64,000 nt of DNA. Origin: Cheiracanthium punctorium. Lineage: Eukaryota > Arthropoda > Arachnida > Araneae > Cheiracanthiidae. The DNA lies in NCBI GenBank assembly GCA_038373885.1, contig JAWZYV010013168.1, positions 78,132 to 142,131 of the forward strand. Direction: 5' to 3'. The notes beneath the pieces were generated by a model. The model was not told the origin of the DNA, did not search any database, and saw nothing but the letters and a program-made list of their open reading frames with translations. The translations under genes were made by a program, and so were the position numbers. Numbering within the stretch: the first letter of the stretch is position 1; every line of letters starts with the position of its first letter. Of this stretch, positions 36,161-48,329 are shown piece by piece.

Positions 36161-36905
36161 CAGGGTTAGCAAGAAATAAGTTTCCCACTTCAGGGGGCTC
36201 TAGAATGAGTTCTGTTTTCACCAAATGAGGTAAAATTTGAACTAAGGGTAATTCAAATGATGCAATTGACATGTATTAAATAAAACTTTTAGTACAACAA
36301 TCTGCCAATAGGTGGCATTGCAGTACACATAAACGTATTTTATATGCTTTATAAATGCTAAATAATATAAAAACTTGCTCAATATGTCCCCCTCACGTTC
36401 AACAATGTTTTCTAATTGTAAAACCATATTTTCCACAGCTGACCAAAGTGAGTGGCCACAATTCAAGAATTTTGGGTATTAACCTGCCCATCGAGGTAAA
36501 AATAGGCTTTATCACTTCATAGAATGTTCCATGGCCAAGTGACATCAATCACCATTCAAGCAAGGAACTGAAGTGCAAAAGTTTTACGAACCTCAGAGTT
36601 CTCGTCCTGCAGTTGGTGCACAGGCTTGATTTTATAGGGATAAAAATGCAAAATCCACCATAAAATTTTCCATGTAGTGGAATATGTCATATTCACTATG
36701 TGGGATACAGCTGGTATGACCACACTACCATGTGGCAACTGACTGCTGGCTTCAATGGCCGTTGTAGGCACATTTTTGACGCTAGAAGATGGGATTTGCT
36801 TTTGTCCTGTACCAGGAAGAATGCCCAGTTGTTTCAAATTTTCATATCATCTTACGTAGAGCATATGGAAACATTGGACCTCTTCGTGTCCGCTTCATAC
36901 AACAG
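36161..36905 (-). pseudogene. Mariner/IS630-type transposase, internally deleted
   Basis: On the minus strand, 36837-36556 encodes MKQLGILPGTG..YSTTWKILWWILHFYPYKIKPVHQLQD..EVRKTFALQFLA. It continues with stops as VIDVTWPWNIL, SDKAYFYLDGQVNTQN, the first catalytic-Asp block. The sequence then jumps to the C-terminal block SAVENMVLQLENIVEREGDI (36466-36242). The stretch with the second and third acidic residues is deleted. A left end TA-CAGGGTTAGCAAG starts at 36161; I could not find the other end. An inactive relic. Confidence 0.75.
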
Positions 36906-37364
36906 AATTCATTTAAAGCTGCAACAGAGTTCTACTGGTTCTGGTAGAACCAGGCCTGTGGCACACACAGGCACCAGATACTCAGGGGATAGGTTAGGAA
37001 AATTGTAACGCAATGCTAAGTCTATATGTTGAACTATCAGCACCTTTTATTAAAATGGAATCTTTGGGACATTATAGGTATGTTCTTGGTATGACATCAT
37101 ACGTATATGACGACGGAAGTTAAAATTGGAAGTATTTGAATAATTTACTTTGATCTGAATGAACCCAATGTTTCTTTATACTTACTATGTCGCAGTTATT
37201 TAAATTACCCATGAAATGAAAGAGCAGTGGTTGTTGTCGCTGTTTCCATTAACGATACAACCCAAGTTCAGGTGACTACCCATGGTTGGTCATAATAAGA
37301 AACTGCATTATATCGAATTTTCTTTTTTCTTTTCCGAACTTTCAGAATTAACAATAAACAAATA

Positions 37365-37583
37365 CAGGGTGTGTCACAATTTCCTCCCGGGTTTGGAAGG
37401 CTTATAAAAAATAATATATTACCAATACAGCAACAAAGTTGACTTTACTGGAGAAAGAAACATGACAAGTTTTGTTTCACAAATAACGAGCTTACTCGTC
37501 GTTGAATTGGTAGACGTTCTGACGCTAACAATTTGTCTTCTTCTGTGGCCACCTTGTTCTCCGGAGCTAACTCCGTGCGATTT

Positions 37584-37621
<38 letters not shown>

Positions 37622-37911
37622 GGGTTACATAAAAGATCGTGTTTGTGCCTTCTATGCCTCATGATTTAAAAGATTTATGCCAAAGGCTCACAACTGCATT
37701 CGCAACCATTGATATCCGCATATTTAAGTGAGTGTGGAAGAATTTGACTTTCGACTTGATATCTGCAGCATCATGAAAGGTTCACCTATTGAACATTTAT
37801 GAAACAAAGTTTGTAACATTTCTTTCTCCAATAAAGTCAACTTTGTTGCTACATTTGTAATATATTTTTTATAAGCCTTCCAAACCTGTGAGGGAACCGT
37901 GGCACACCCTG
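37365..37911. mobile_element. Tc1/mariner-type MITE, 547 bp, long TIRs, TA target
   Basis: CAGGGTGTGTCACAATTTCC (37365) and the inverted right end CAGGGTGTGCCACGGTTCCC extend as about 115-bp TIRs through GGTTTGGAAGGCTTATAAAA and CAACAAAGTTGACTTTA. TA flanks both ends (37363-37364, 37912-37913). The centre holds a long T-run (about 37589-37618). No ORF. Confidence 0.9.
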
Positions 37912-38070
37912 TATATCCATCATCAATGTTTATGGATGACTTATGAGTATTTTGGGGAAAAAAAGTTCTACAAATGAGAATATTAAAGATTTTATAAATT
38001 TTTGAATCGCTTGACTAGTTGTTGCAGCTCCTTCAGGTTCAAAGAAAAAAAATATTTTCAACCTTTAGAC

Positions 38071-38258
38071 CAGGCCCTGACTCAGCTGGTTGCCGATTGC
38101 CGAAGGTCCCCGTCCTAAGGGGGCCCCAGCGAGGCCACCCAAAAATGGATATACTAATTATAATTAAAATATTTTGATATACATCAGAGTAATATACCAC
38201 AGTAGTTTGATTATTTATTTCCTTGTAATCTTATGCCTTTACACAGTGGCATTAAGGA
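38071..38258. mobile_element. Partial copy of the CAGGCCC hAT-like MITE
   Basis: Left part of the element seen complete at 52304-52682: CAGGCCCTGACT, GGGGGCCCCAGCGAGGCC, TGGATATACTA and ACATCAGAGTA, ending after ACACAGTGGCATT. The right end is missing. Confidence 0.75.
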
Positions 38259-38523
38259 AGATAGTTCAAAAAAGAGCAATTAAATTAGTTTTAAAAAGGA
38301 CAATTAAATTTAGTGTTCATGTTGAAGGGCTACATTATTTCTAGTATCACAATCTCAGCTCACAAATAAGCTTCGTAATGTCCTTTCATCAGTTCAGTTA
38401 ACTCAGCAGTCCAGAAAAGTTTATATTTTCTTATTACTTCCTTGTATGAAGTAAAAAGAAGTATAGTGATGGCAAAATTTTTCGGTATGCATATTTTCTG
38501 AAAAAATTGATTTTGACTATCTC

Positions 38524-40829
38524 CAGTGGTGCACACAAGGGAGTGGTCACCATCCAAGATTTATCAACTTTGCTTCGTTAAACCATCATCTAGTTTTCAT
38601 TTTTTAATATGTTATAGGTCTTTAAGAAATTTTTATTTTTAGCTATTAAGTAGAGCTGAAGCAAACCGCATGTATTTGGTACTAAGATACGGATAATCAC
38701 TCAGACTCGAAGTAACGAATTGTTACTTTTCGTTTGATATCGTTACTACTCGATCCGAAGATGTTTCGGATCGAGCAGCTTCGAACTTCGAATACAGACT
38801 GCCAGGCGAGGCGAACTAGAGGGGAAACGGGTTCCAGTAATCGAGTACTAATATCTTCTGTTATTTGTTACTGGGGTTACTGGATATCGGATCGCGGTTT
38901 CAAGGGGGAAAATGACTTTCGAGTTTGCATTTCGGATCGACCAGGTTCGAACTTCGAATACAAGACTGCGGGAGGGAGAAAATGAATTTCGGTATTTGAG
39001 TAATAGTATGTCCTTTCCGTTACTAGATACCGGAAGTATTATGGATTCTCGCTGTTGGGAGGGAAAAATCAGTTTCGGTATTTGTGTAGTAGTATGTTCT
39101 GGTTGCAGTTCGTTTGTGCCGCGCCGAATGGTATCGTTTTGATGAGGTTTGGAAGAATCCGTATGTTTCGTTACAGTTATGGAGATGGAATAGTATCTGC
39201 TGCTCTATTGATATGGGTCGTACAATGGGGGGATACGATCCGGTGTATAGTATGTTATTATGCGCAGTTGAACTCTTTTTTTTTTTCGGGGGGGAAGGGG
39301 GTGTTCTTATAATTGTAGAGGAGCAATACATATAAGAGAAGCATGTTAGTAAGGGGTGCTAATTTCGGGCTTTTTAACATTTTAGTACTAAATAGTGGTG
39401 CAATCAGAATTCTTTCTTTCAGGGTGGTTCCGAAGCAGGATTGCGAACTTAACTTTTTCTTTTTTTTTAGCTAGAATCGAAATGAGTAATAAATAACAAA
39501 TTATTTAAATACACCTTTTAAAAAAATATTTTTATAAAGTAAACGAATTCACACATTTTTATTATTTAAAATATTATTTGGAACTAAAAAAATATTTAGC
39601 ATGGAAACCTAAACACATTTTTTAAGTAATTGTTTAAAAAATATATAAAAAATTGGGAGCGACCCGGGATTTCTATGCCCACTCCTGCGTAAGCCACTGG
39701 TATTAAAATATTTCAATAAAGTTCAGTATGTTTCTAAAATGTCGGTGTTTAGGGGGCTATCTGCCCTATTTTATGGTACATTTTATTCCATGAACTCATG
39801 GAATACGCATAATCCGGTGCAACCATTCTTTCTGTATGAAAGGAGTGATAATTTTTGTTTAAAGAATGCTCTCATATATGCACCCACAGAAGGGGCTAAC
39901 CCCTTTCATCCCAAAAGTGCAGAAATAGAACTGGAAATATCTTAAAAATAGATAATTTTCACTGAATTAAACAATTTTAAATTAAAATATGGTAATTTTT
40001 AATTTACTTCGAAAAATGATCCAGCAAAAGAAGTTTTTGATATGAAATAAGAACTCACAAATAATAAAGATATTATGCTTGTAGAAACGCAAAGTAGTTG
40101 ATATCATACTGAGATCCCCTGCCCTGTGAATTTTATATATGTGGCCCAATCCCTGGATCTCAGTATTCGAGAACCCGCAACCCAGAAAAAACACGAGTCA
40201 CAAGCTTTCCTTTACACTTTTTATGATAAGAATGAACAGGTTAAACCAGCGTTCAGAATTAAAAAAAGGGGGGGGGGGTTGAGAAAAGAAAAGAATGGCA
40301 TACGTCTTTGGAAGATTTCTATGTGCACTCAGTAATTCGGATAATTTAGCATTGTATAAAACCATAAATGTGTATAAAAACAATCTGTAAATCAGAGAAA
40401 ATAAGCTCTAAGTACAACTTTGTACAACTTCGCTAAAAAAAATTCTTTTTGGTTAGGTTTTGCTATGGGTTTATGTATGGGCGGCATATACCCATAACAA
40501 CACTGTCCCGGATGTGTCGTTATGGGGCACTATATAACACCCTATTACCGATTCTATTAGTAGTAACGAAAGTAACGAGTAACGAATACTTAGTAACGAA
40601 TAGCGAACATCTAAGTAACAAATACATACGGATACTCATTTTGTCGTTACTTTTACAGCACTACTATTAAGTAAAATCATTTCAAAAACATGCAAGTGTA
40701 TTGAAGTAGGAGAAGACTTTAAAAAGATGACCACGGGAAGAAAGAAAAAATTGTTCTGCATTTTTTTAGGTGTTGTTATAGCTATATTGGGTGGATCATC
40801 TGTAACAGAAAATCTTTTGTGCACCACTG
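38524..40829. mobile_element. hAT-like element A (about 285 bp net), host of element B
   Basis: Left end CAGTGGTGCACACAAGGG; inverted right end CAGTGGTGCACAAAAGATT. Perfect 8-bp duplication ACTATCTC at 38516-38523 and 40830-40837. Net of the nested 2013-bp element and its 8-bp duplication it is a small MITE. Confidence 0.92.
38651..40663. mobile_element. hAT-like element B, 2013 bp, nested in A
   Basis: Ends TAGAGCTGAAGCAAA and, inverted, TAGTGCTGTAAAAGTAACG. CTATTAAG is duplicated perfectly at 38643-38650 and 40664-40671. Subterminal GTAACGA motifs are dense at both ends (38709-38750, 40555-40625). A set of about 100-bp near repeats with TTCGGTATTTG / CGGATCGA motifs lies at 38750-39110. 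No transposase was recognised. Confidence 0.92.
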
Positions 40830-41505
40830 ACTATCTCTAAATTTATTTTGAAGAGTGTTTGTAGGATGTCTCAATATTCACATGTATGTATATTCATATA
40901 TATGCATGTACAATCTGTTTTGAGCCGCTGTACATTTTGACTAGTTTTACCTGACCGTTTCAACATATGTATGTAACTCGCATACCTCAAAAATTATTAG
41001 TCCTAGAATGTTCAAATTTTATAGTTAGGGTTGTTGTAATAGCTTATTTACAGGGTCATCCAAAAATATGCCAATACTTGAAAGTCTATGGACATCTTCA
41101 ATATACGGATGACAGATTATGGACACCTTCAATATATGTCAATAATGTGTCATCGTTTGGGCCATACTTAAAATCTTGTCAACTGTCATCGACCTTGACA
41201 AAATTTACCGAAATATCACCAAATTTGGCACCAAAAATAATCATGTATTTTGCGTACCTCTAGAATTTTTAGCTTAGAATGCTGAGATTTTGTATATCTC
41301 TTTTTTGATTGTAATTGACTGGCCAATTTATTTACAGGGTCACCCAAAAGACTTTCAATACATGAAGGTCTATGGACACCTCCAATTCATTAAAAGTCTG
41401 TGATCAATCTCTATTTCAGCTATGTCCAAAATCTTGTAAACTATCTCAATCTTGGTAGCTTTTGGAAATTTTTCATATCTTTAAAACTGAACCCAGCTTG
41501 ACAAT

Positions 41506-41675
41506 CAGTGGCATAGGGAGGGGGGGGGTAAGGGGGTCTATTATACCTATGGCATCACTCACAGGTGGTTGCCATATCATCCCTAAGACACAGAAGATTT
41601 GACAAAAAATACGAGACAGGGAAATGCCAAATAGGCATCATGCCCCGTGTGTGAGTTTTGCTCCCTACGCCACTG
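41506..41675. mobile_element. hAT-like MITE, 170 bp, inside repeat X
   Basis: Ends CAGTGGCATAGGGAG and CTCCCTACGCCACTG, 14 of 15 matching when inverted. Flanks TTGACAAT (41498-41505) and TTGGCAAT (41676-41683), 7 of 8. The host sequence resumes collinearly with 15724 onward. Confidence 0.88.
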
Positions 41676-41830
41676 TTGGCAATATCTATTAGAAATCTTT
41701 AAACCCTAGTATTATTGCAGCTTTGTACCTCTGTCAAATAAGTTTAGATGAAGTGCACCAAAGATATTTCTGATTTAATGGATTTAATAATGAAGTCTTG
41801 TGGTCAGTGGCAGATTTAAAGCAAGCGGGG

Positions 41831-42419
41831 CTCTAGTCATATATATGTAGGGCCCCTCGAGTTTGGCTTCATTCCAAAATCTGATGAATAAATTCTGTTT
41901 TGCATACTTATTCCCCTCCTCCAAATTTTATAAAGAAACTAGTTGAAGACCTGTTCTTCACACAATTGATGTAAATTTGTGGAACTATGTAAGTATATGT
42001 ATCAGAGTTTTTAAACCCAATTTAACTACTAATGTAGTTTTAAGTACTAGGCTTAGAAATGACATTAATATCCGTTCCGACTTAAAAAGAATGAGTTTAT
42101 AATATGATCCATGGAATGCTCAATCTTGTAATTCCTATATTTGTGGTTCACACAGAAAATAGGGGGGAAAAAATTCAAATTGAAATTGTGGATAAATTTT
42201 AGCAGCTATGAGTGATAACTTGGTCTACGGATGCTGTCAGTGATAAAAGCACTCAATCTCTCCCAATCAGTTTCTAGAAGGAATTCTTTCATGATTTTTA
42301 TATCATTTGTAGGACGTATTTGCTTAACTGCAAGAATTGAACAGGGGGGAAAAAATGAAATACTCACATTTATAAATAAATACGTAAAATCAGATAAAAT
42401 CTTATTAAAAAGTTAAAAG
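41831..42419. other. No gene recognised
   Basis: A CAGTGGCAGATTTAAAGC block near 41808 resembles another hAT left end without a partner. The rest is AT-rich noncoding DNA. Confidence 0.35.
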
Positions 42420-42835
42420 TACTTAAAATCCTTTTAATATAGTACTTTTGGAGACCTCCCTCACCTACATCGTCAGTCTTACTGTTGTGCATTAATCTTT
42501 TTTTGTTTAGAATCACTTTCCAACTTGGATCTATTAGAGAATGTGTGGTGTCATTGAGGCGTTCTGTTATTAGAATTTGAAGAGCTTCCATTTTCAGAGC
42601 ATAATCTTGGTTTGGTAATCAACTAATTTTTGTATTTCTTTGAAGTTAATAATTATGGGTCTATTTTGGGTTATTCTTAAAAGTGCAGTACTTGATATTG
42701 TATTTGATGTCAGCAACATGTTCTTTCTTTCTTTTATTTTCCTTTTTGCGACATCTATATAACAGTCTGGTTCTTTAGAATTTTTGAAAGTTAAATTTAT
42801 TTTTTTTAATTCCTGCTGTTTCTTATTTTAAAATT
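42420..42835 (-). pseudogene. Penelope-like element, GIY-YIG nuclease fragment (degenerate)
   Basis: Minus-strand reading gives ETAGIKKNKFNF, a frameshift, then EPDCYIDVAKRKIKERK and FKEIQKLV. This parallels the GIY...YIG block at 56600-56870, down to shared DNA phrases such as AATTCCTGCTGTTTC. GIY is altered to GIK and YIG to YID. Dead fragment without RT. Confidence 0.65.
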
Positions 42836-43503
42836 TGCTCTTTGTACTTACGGATACATTTGAAGATACTGCAAGGGAGCAGCTATTACGATCTCTATCA
42901 AAGCAACTAAAAAAGATATCAGAATACCAATCAAACCTAATAAAAAAAATCTTCAGTAGTCAGCTATTACATTATTTTAAGAACAAGATATCCTTCATGA
43001 AAATGAAAGTGTGTAAATAATTGTATGATAAGCTTGAACTAAATTAAAGTCAATGTATTTTATAAAATTAAACTGTTTGCATCTTTACAATGTTTGATAT
43101 TGGCAAATATGGTGTCTCCTAACATTTGTGTAGCATTGTAATCGATATGTTATATTTGTGCATCGCCAAGATTAAAAATGCTCCAAGTGTGGTGCTCATA
43201 ATGGAAAAGTACCAAAAAGACTCTTTGTCTTTAAATTATATCTTTTAAAACTAGTACATAAATATATATTTACTGTTTTAAAAAACATAGAATAATTAAT
43301 TTTTCACAATATTAATCTGCATTTATTCATAAGTATCTAATGATCTTAAAAAATTGATTAAATGTATGAATGTACCTTTTGTTCATTTTTGAAAGAAATT
43401 TATCCAAAGTAATTTGCTTTTAATTTTTAACATGGAATGAATCTACATTTTTTAAAAAACTTTATTTTAATTTTGTTAGGAAAGGCATATGTATGCTACT
43501 AAT
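42836..43503. other. No gene recognised
   Basis: A 61-codon frame at 42835-43020 has no recognisable motif and lies in AT-rich DNA next to the Penelope fragment. Confidence 0.35.
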
Positions 43504-43763
43504 CAGACTCTGTGCCGATTACAATCGACTGTAATCGATGACTAAACTAATATTTTACAAATTTTACAAAAATGCTATGATAAAATTACATTATCATAGA
43601 ATTCTTTTGATATTTGATTTCTTTAACATCAAGATTACTGTTATTTTACTAAATTAACATTCATTAGTCATAATTTTTTTTTGAAATTATTAGTAATCAT
43701 AATTGTAATCCATATCATTTCTTGTAATTGATTACAGATGATCGTGTAATCGCACGAAGTCTG
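43504..43763. mobile_element. hAT-like MITE, 260 bp, perfect 8-bp duplication
   Basis: Ends CAGACTCTGTGCCGATTAC and, inverted, CAGACTTCGTGCGATTAC. CTACTAAT at 43496-43503 and 43764-43771. Internal ATTACA-ATCGA motifs repeat at both ends. No ORF. Confidence 0.92.
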
Positions 43764-43771
43764 CTACTAAT

Positions 43772-44868
<1,097 letters not shown>

Positions 44869-44919
44869 TAAAAGTTTTCATTTTAATAGATTTGTTATGA
44901 ATTTATCTTTTATTTAATT

Positions 44920-44950
<31 letters not shown>

Positions 44951-45184
44951 TTTGCTTTCAAGATGATGAGCACACATACATTTGATTGTTAAAATTGCTT
45001 TATGAATGCTTCGCCAAAAACAACATGTAACATATTTTCAGATAATTAAATGTTTGTCCTTAGTTTTTTATGAACATAATAGAAGTACGAAGAAATAGAT
45101 GTTTGTGCATTTTAGAAAGCATATTTCTTACTGTCAGGGTATAAGCTTAGCAGGTGGTGTATAGTTTGGGAAGACCCCTCAATG

Positions 45185-45270
45185 CAGGGTGTCTACCTTC
45201 ATTGAAAGGTCAAGAAATAAAAAAAAATCATGGAAGTCAAGTAAAGTTCAAGAAATTGAAGTACTAGGTC
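45185..45270. mobile_element. Left-end fragment of the CAGGGTGTCTACC family
   Basis: CAGGGTGTCTACC is identical to the ends of 9838-10667, followed by the GGTCAAGAAATAAAA / GTCAAG motifs typical of the subterminal part. No right end nearby. Confidence 0.65.
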
Positions 45271-45477
45271 ATAAGATAAATATTAGCTCTCTAGGTTAAC
45301 TCTTGCTGAATTGATGACAAAAAACAAAAATTGTTTTGCACCTCTCCCTTGATCTCTGGGTTACATTCACTTAAACATTTACACATACAACACAAGAACA
45401 TGAAATATGCAAGATTTTGATCTGTAAATGATGTGCTTTTAATAAAATAGATGTTTTATTGACTTTTATCTGCAAAG

Positions 45478-45590
45478 ACTGCAAAATTACTGATTCTGAT
45501 CCACATGTGCAGACTCTACTCTTTGCAGACGATTCGGTGTTGTGGATCACTGGTGGTGACATAATAAAACTTCAGGACCCACACATTGGA
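45478..45590 (+). pseudogene. Non-LTR retrotransposon RT fragment (FADD motif)
   Basis: One frame reads TDSDPHVQTLLFADDSVLWI and TGGDIIKLQD. LFADDSVLW is the catalytic motif (palm core) of LINE-type reverse transcriptases of the jockey sort. Only about 35 residues survive; flanks are not recognisable. Confidence 0.7.
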
Positions 45591-46309
45591 TAGTGCTAAC
45601 TAGCTTTTTGGACTAAGGAAAATGAGATGATAGTAATGCCATGTTGACAATTAAAAAAATTTCTAGATTTAAAGAAAATGGATATTGTGTTGTGATGGAA
45701 AGAATGACGAAGCAACAAAAAACAAAAATTAGACCCCAGATCTTTGTCGGAATTGCCACAGCTGAAAGAGAACTTGGTGTGAGTGTAGCATGCATGTACA
45801 AATGAAGAGATATATATGCAAGAAATAACACTTTTATTGAAAAGGAGGATGCAAGATTGAATCAAGCATTTGCCAATATCAAGCAAAAACTTCTCAATAT
45901 GTACTTCATTAGTTAGAATTTTAAAACGGTAACAACTTTAGTTTGGAAAGCATATGTTGGCACTTGCGACACATCAGAACCATTTATCTTTAAGCTTAAA
46001 TTCATAGTTATTACAAAAATTATTCCAATAAAATTTGATTCATTTTTGAGCACAAAAATTATTAATATTCATTCATAGGGCAGCTAAATTATTCTAACAT
46101 CGATGAACATTTCAAATGAATTTTCAGCAATTTGACTGAATTTCTCCTCATTACACAAAGTTTACATATTCAAACAAACACTCACAAAAATTCAATTAAC
46201 TATCTCATGTAAAAATATAAAAGAAAAAAAAGTTTGCCAAGCTCGATACTGTAGTTATATAACATGATAGGAGAGGTCTCTCAAAGAAAAGGTAAATTTT
46301 GCTTTACAT

Positions 46310-46496
46310 CAGGTATGGGCAACCTTTGACAAGTTGTGGGCCAAAACTGCAGGATGTTAGCTAAGTTGCGGGCTGTATAATTGGGATTTATATGGGATTT
46401 TGAGTGGTTTATATGGGTTTTAATATGTTCTGCGGGCCGGATCAAAAGCCATGGTAAGCCACATCCGGCCCGTGGGCTGGTGGTTGCCCATATGTG
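46310..46496. mobile_element. hAT-like MITE, 187 bp
   Basis: Ends CAGGTATGGGCAACC and, inverted, CACATATGGGCAACC. Flanks CTTTACAT (46302-46309) and CTTTGCAT (46497-46504), 7 of 8. Internal GCGGGCCGGAT..CATCCGGCCCGTGGGCTG forms an inverted pair. Confidence 0.88.
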
Positions 46497-46942
46497 CTTT
46501 GCATGAAGTCTGACTGTAGACATCAAAATCTTTCATTCAAGTTTATATTATCCAACAGAGTTAAATTAAGTTTGAATCAATACATTTCTTGGAAAAGGGG
46601 TTTTGACATTTTTAATAAAAGAAAAATAAAATAACAAAAATATTCGCTTTAAAAGGAAATGGAATACTAGGTAAAAATGCCATAAGAGGGTAGTGGGGCA
46701 TTGTGCCCAGCACAAAAGTGTGGTGTTTAACTCTCGCACCACGACCATAAAATTTAGAAAAGAGCAAAATCATAAAAAGATAAACCTGTAGAGAACTAAA
46801 AAAAAATACAATGCATTGTGTTCCTGTAAAGTAAAGTAAGAACCCAAATGATTAGCCTTGCCTAGGGAGTGTGTGTGAGGTACAATAAATAAGCACAGTA
46901 TACTTAGATCACCATAAAAAAAATTTATTAAACAAATATTAA

Positions 46943-47706
46943 CCCTCTCGCTGCGTATTTTTATCAAAATAGGTTCAAAAATTGCATATTTTTTTATTAC
47001 ATATTTCAAATCTACATACATTTTAGACTTAAAATATACAAAAATTTTTTGTAAAAGAGTTTTTTTTCAATATAGAATTAGATCATAGAAAAAAGTTGTC
47101 AGAATATTGAAATTGAAGAATAATGATATAAAAGCAAAATTTTGAAAATCAGTTTTGGTTAAATTATGATTTATTTTATAAAATACAAAGGTAAAAAGTA
47201 TATACTAATGAAAATATGCAAAATACTTACAAAACATTTATTAGAAATGAAGTTTTGTATGATAAATTTCGAAACAAGGCTCGAGGCATCACTATCCACA
47301 GAGGAATCCGAGAAATTTTCATCAGTTCCGCTATATATATCATCAATATACTCGGAATCAGAGTCAGAACTACTGTCAGTGTCGGAAATATCGTCAGGAA
47401 CATAGGTCATATCACTCGCGAAACGCTTTCTGCCAGACATCTTTGAGCTCTGAAAAGCGCTTTCAAAATGCTAAAAAATTCTTTTTATATTTCGCAGAAA
47501 CATAGACAACTAACGCCATCTGTTAGTCGACATCTAAATAAACAATTAAACATTACAGAAAAGCCAAAATGAAACCATGAACGGGGAAAGAGCGGGTTGC
47601 ACACTTAAATAGATGGCAAAAACGCATCCTCGCGATAATCGCGGGTTGCGCAAATTTTGCTACTTCTACGTTGCCCGTGGAAATCGCGGGATGCGCAGCG
47701 AAAGGG
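46943..47706 (-). mobile_element. piggyBac-derived element, 764 bp, TTAA target, internally deleted
   Basis: TTAA flanks both sides (46939-46942, 47707-47710). Ends CCCTCTCGCTGCGTA and, inverted, CCCTTTCGCTGCGCA begin CCC as in piggyBac. The minus strand keeps a start codon at 47440 and the acidic N-terminus of a transposase, then loses the rest. Further GCGGGTTGC / CGCGGG repeats lie inside the right end (47590-47700). Confidence 0.9.
47171..47440 (-). pseudogene. piggyBac transposase N-terminal remnant
   Basis: MSGRKRF is followed by VPDDISDTDSSSDSDSEYID and an S/D-rich stretch to about residue 57, typical in composition of the acidic N-terminal domain of piggyBac transposases. The downstream 30 residues are hydrophobic, AT-derived and unrelated, so the deletion junction is near residue 57 (about 47270). 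All catalytic Asp residues are absent. An upstream TIR and a 260-bp leader are kept. Confidence 0.75.
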
Positions 47707-47710
47707 TTAA

Positions 47711-48329
47711 CCATCTGGCAGCTATGCGTCATATCAGTGACAAAATTACAAAAGGGAATGCAGCACTGTGATATATTGCCTAGAAATCTTAGAAAAAGGC
47801 AATCATCAATTTGCCCTCAGCAGAAGAATTAATCATTTAATAGCAATAACAATAAGGTATTCATTTGGGTACCCAAACAAAAGTATTGTGAAAATTACTG
47901 AAAATTAAGAAAATCTATAAAAATGAAAAAGTTTGAACTATCAAGTCCCCCCCCCCCCTACTTTCGATACTCATGCCTACTCTGGGCTTCAAATGAAATC
48001 CCTTTCAAAGACTTTGACTACTTCTTAAATCCCCAAAATTCCATTAAAAAAAAAAAGAAAAAAAAAAAAGAATCGGTAAGTAAAGAGATAAATGACATTA
48101 TTATAGCCCCCAAGAAACAAAAATATGACATATTTTACCAACTAGATATCTAGACTTATTTTACCAACACAAAATACACTAATTAAAATACAAACCTCAC
48201 TTATATAAAAAAAAATAGCAAGCTGAAGATAATTTTACACAAAGTTACCCTCATAATAGGAAAAGTTATCATTTAAATTACTAGGTTTACAATCATGCTT
48301 TAATCCCCCCCCTTTTATTTGAATTAAAT
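47711..48329. other. No gene recognised
   Basis: AT-rich, with a C-run at 47947 and A-rich tracts at 48046-48069. Confidence 0.4.

Larger units (their letters stand above)
38431..41830. repeat. Composite repeat family X, copy 3, split by hAT insertions
   Basis: Starts ACTTCCTTGTATGAAGTAAAAAG, is interrupted at 38524-40829, then continues GTATGTAACTCGCATACCTC, CTTATTTACAGGGTCATCC and ACCAAATTTGGCACC to TTTAATGGATTT. It is collinear with 12931-15890 and interrupted again at 41506. Confidence 0.78.

Noticed and set aside
36700..37008. 102-codon + strand frame
   Set aside because: It is antisense to the mariner-type transposase remnant on the minus strand.
42835..43020. 61-codon + strand frame
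   Set aside because: No motif, AT-rich, adjacent to a Penelope fragment; consistent with chance.
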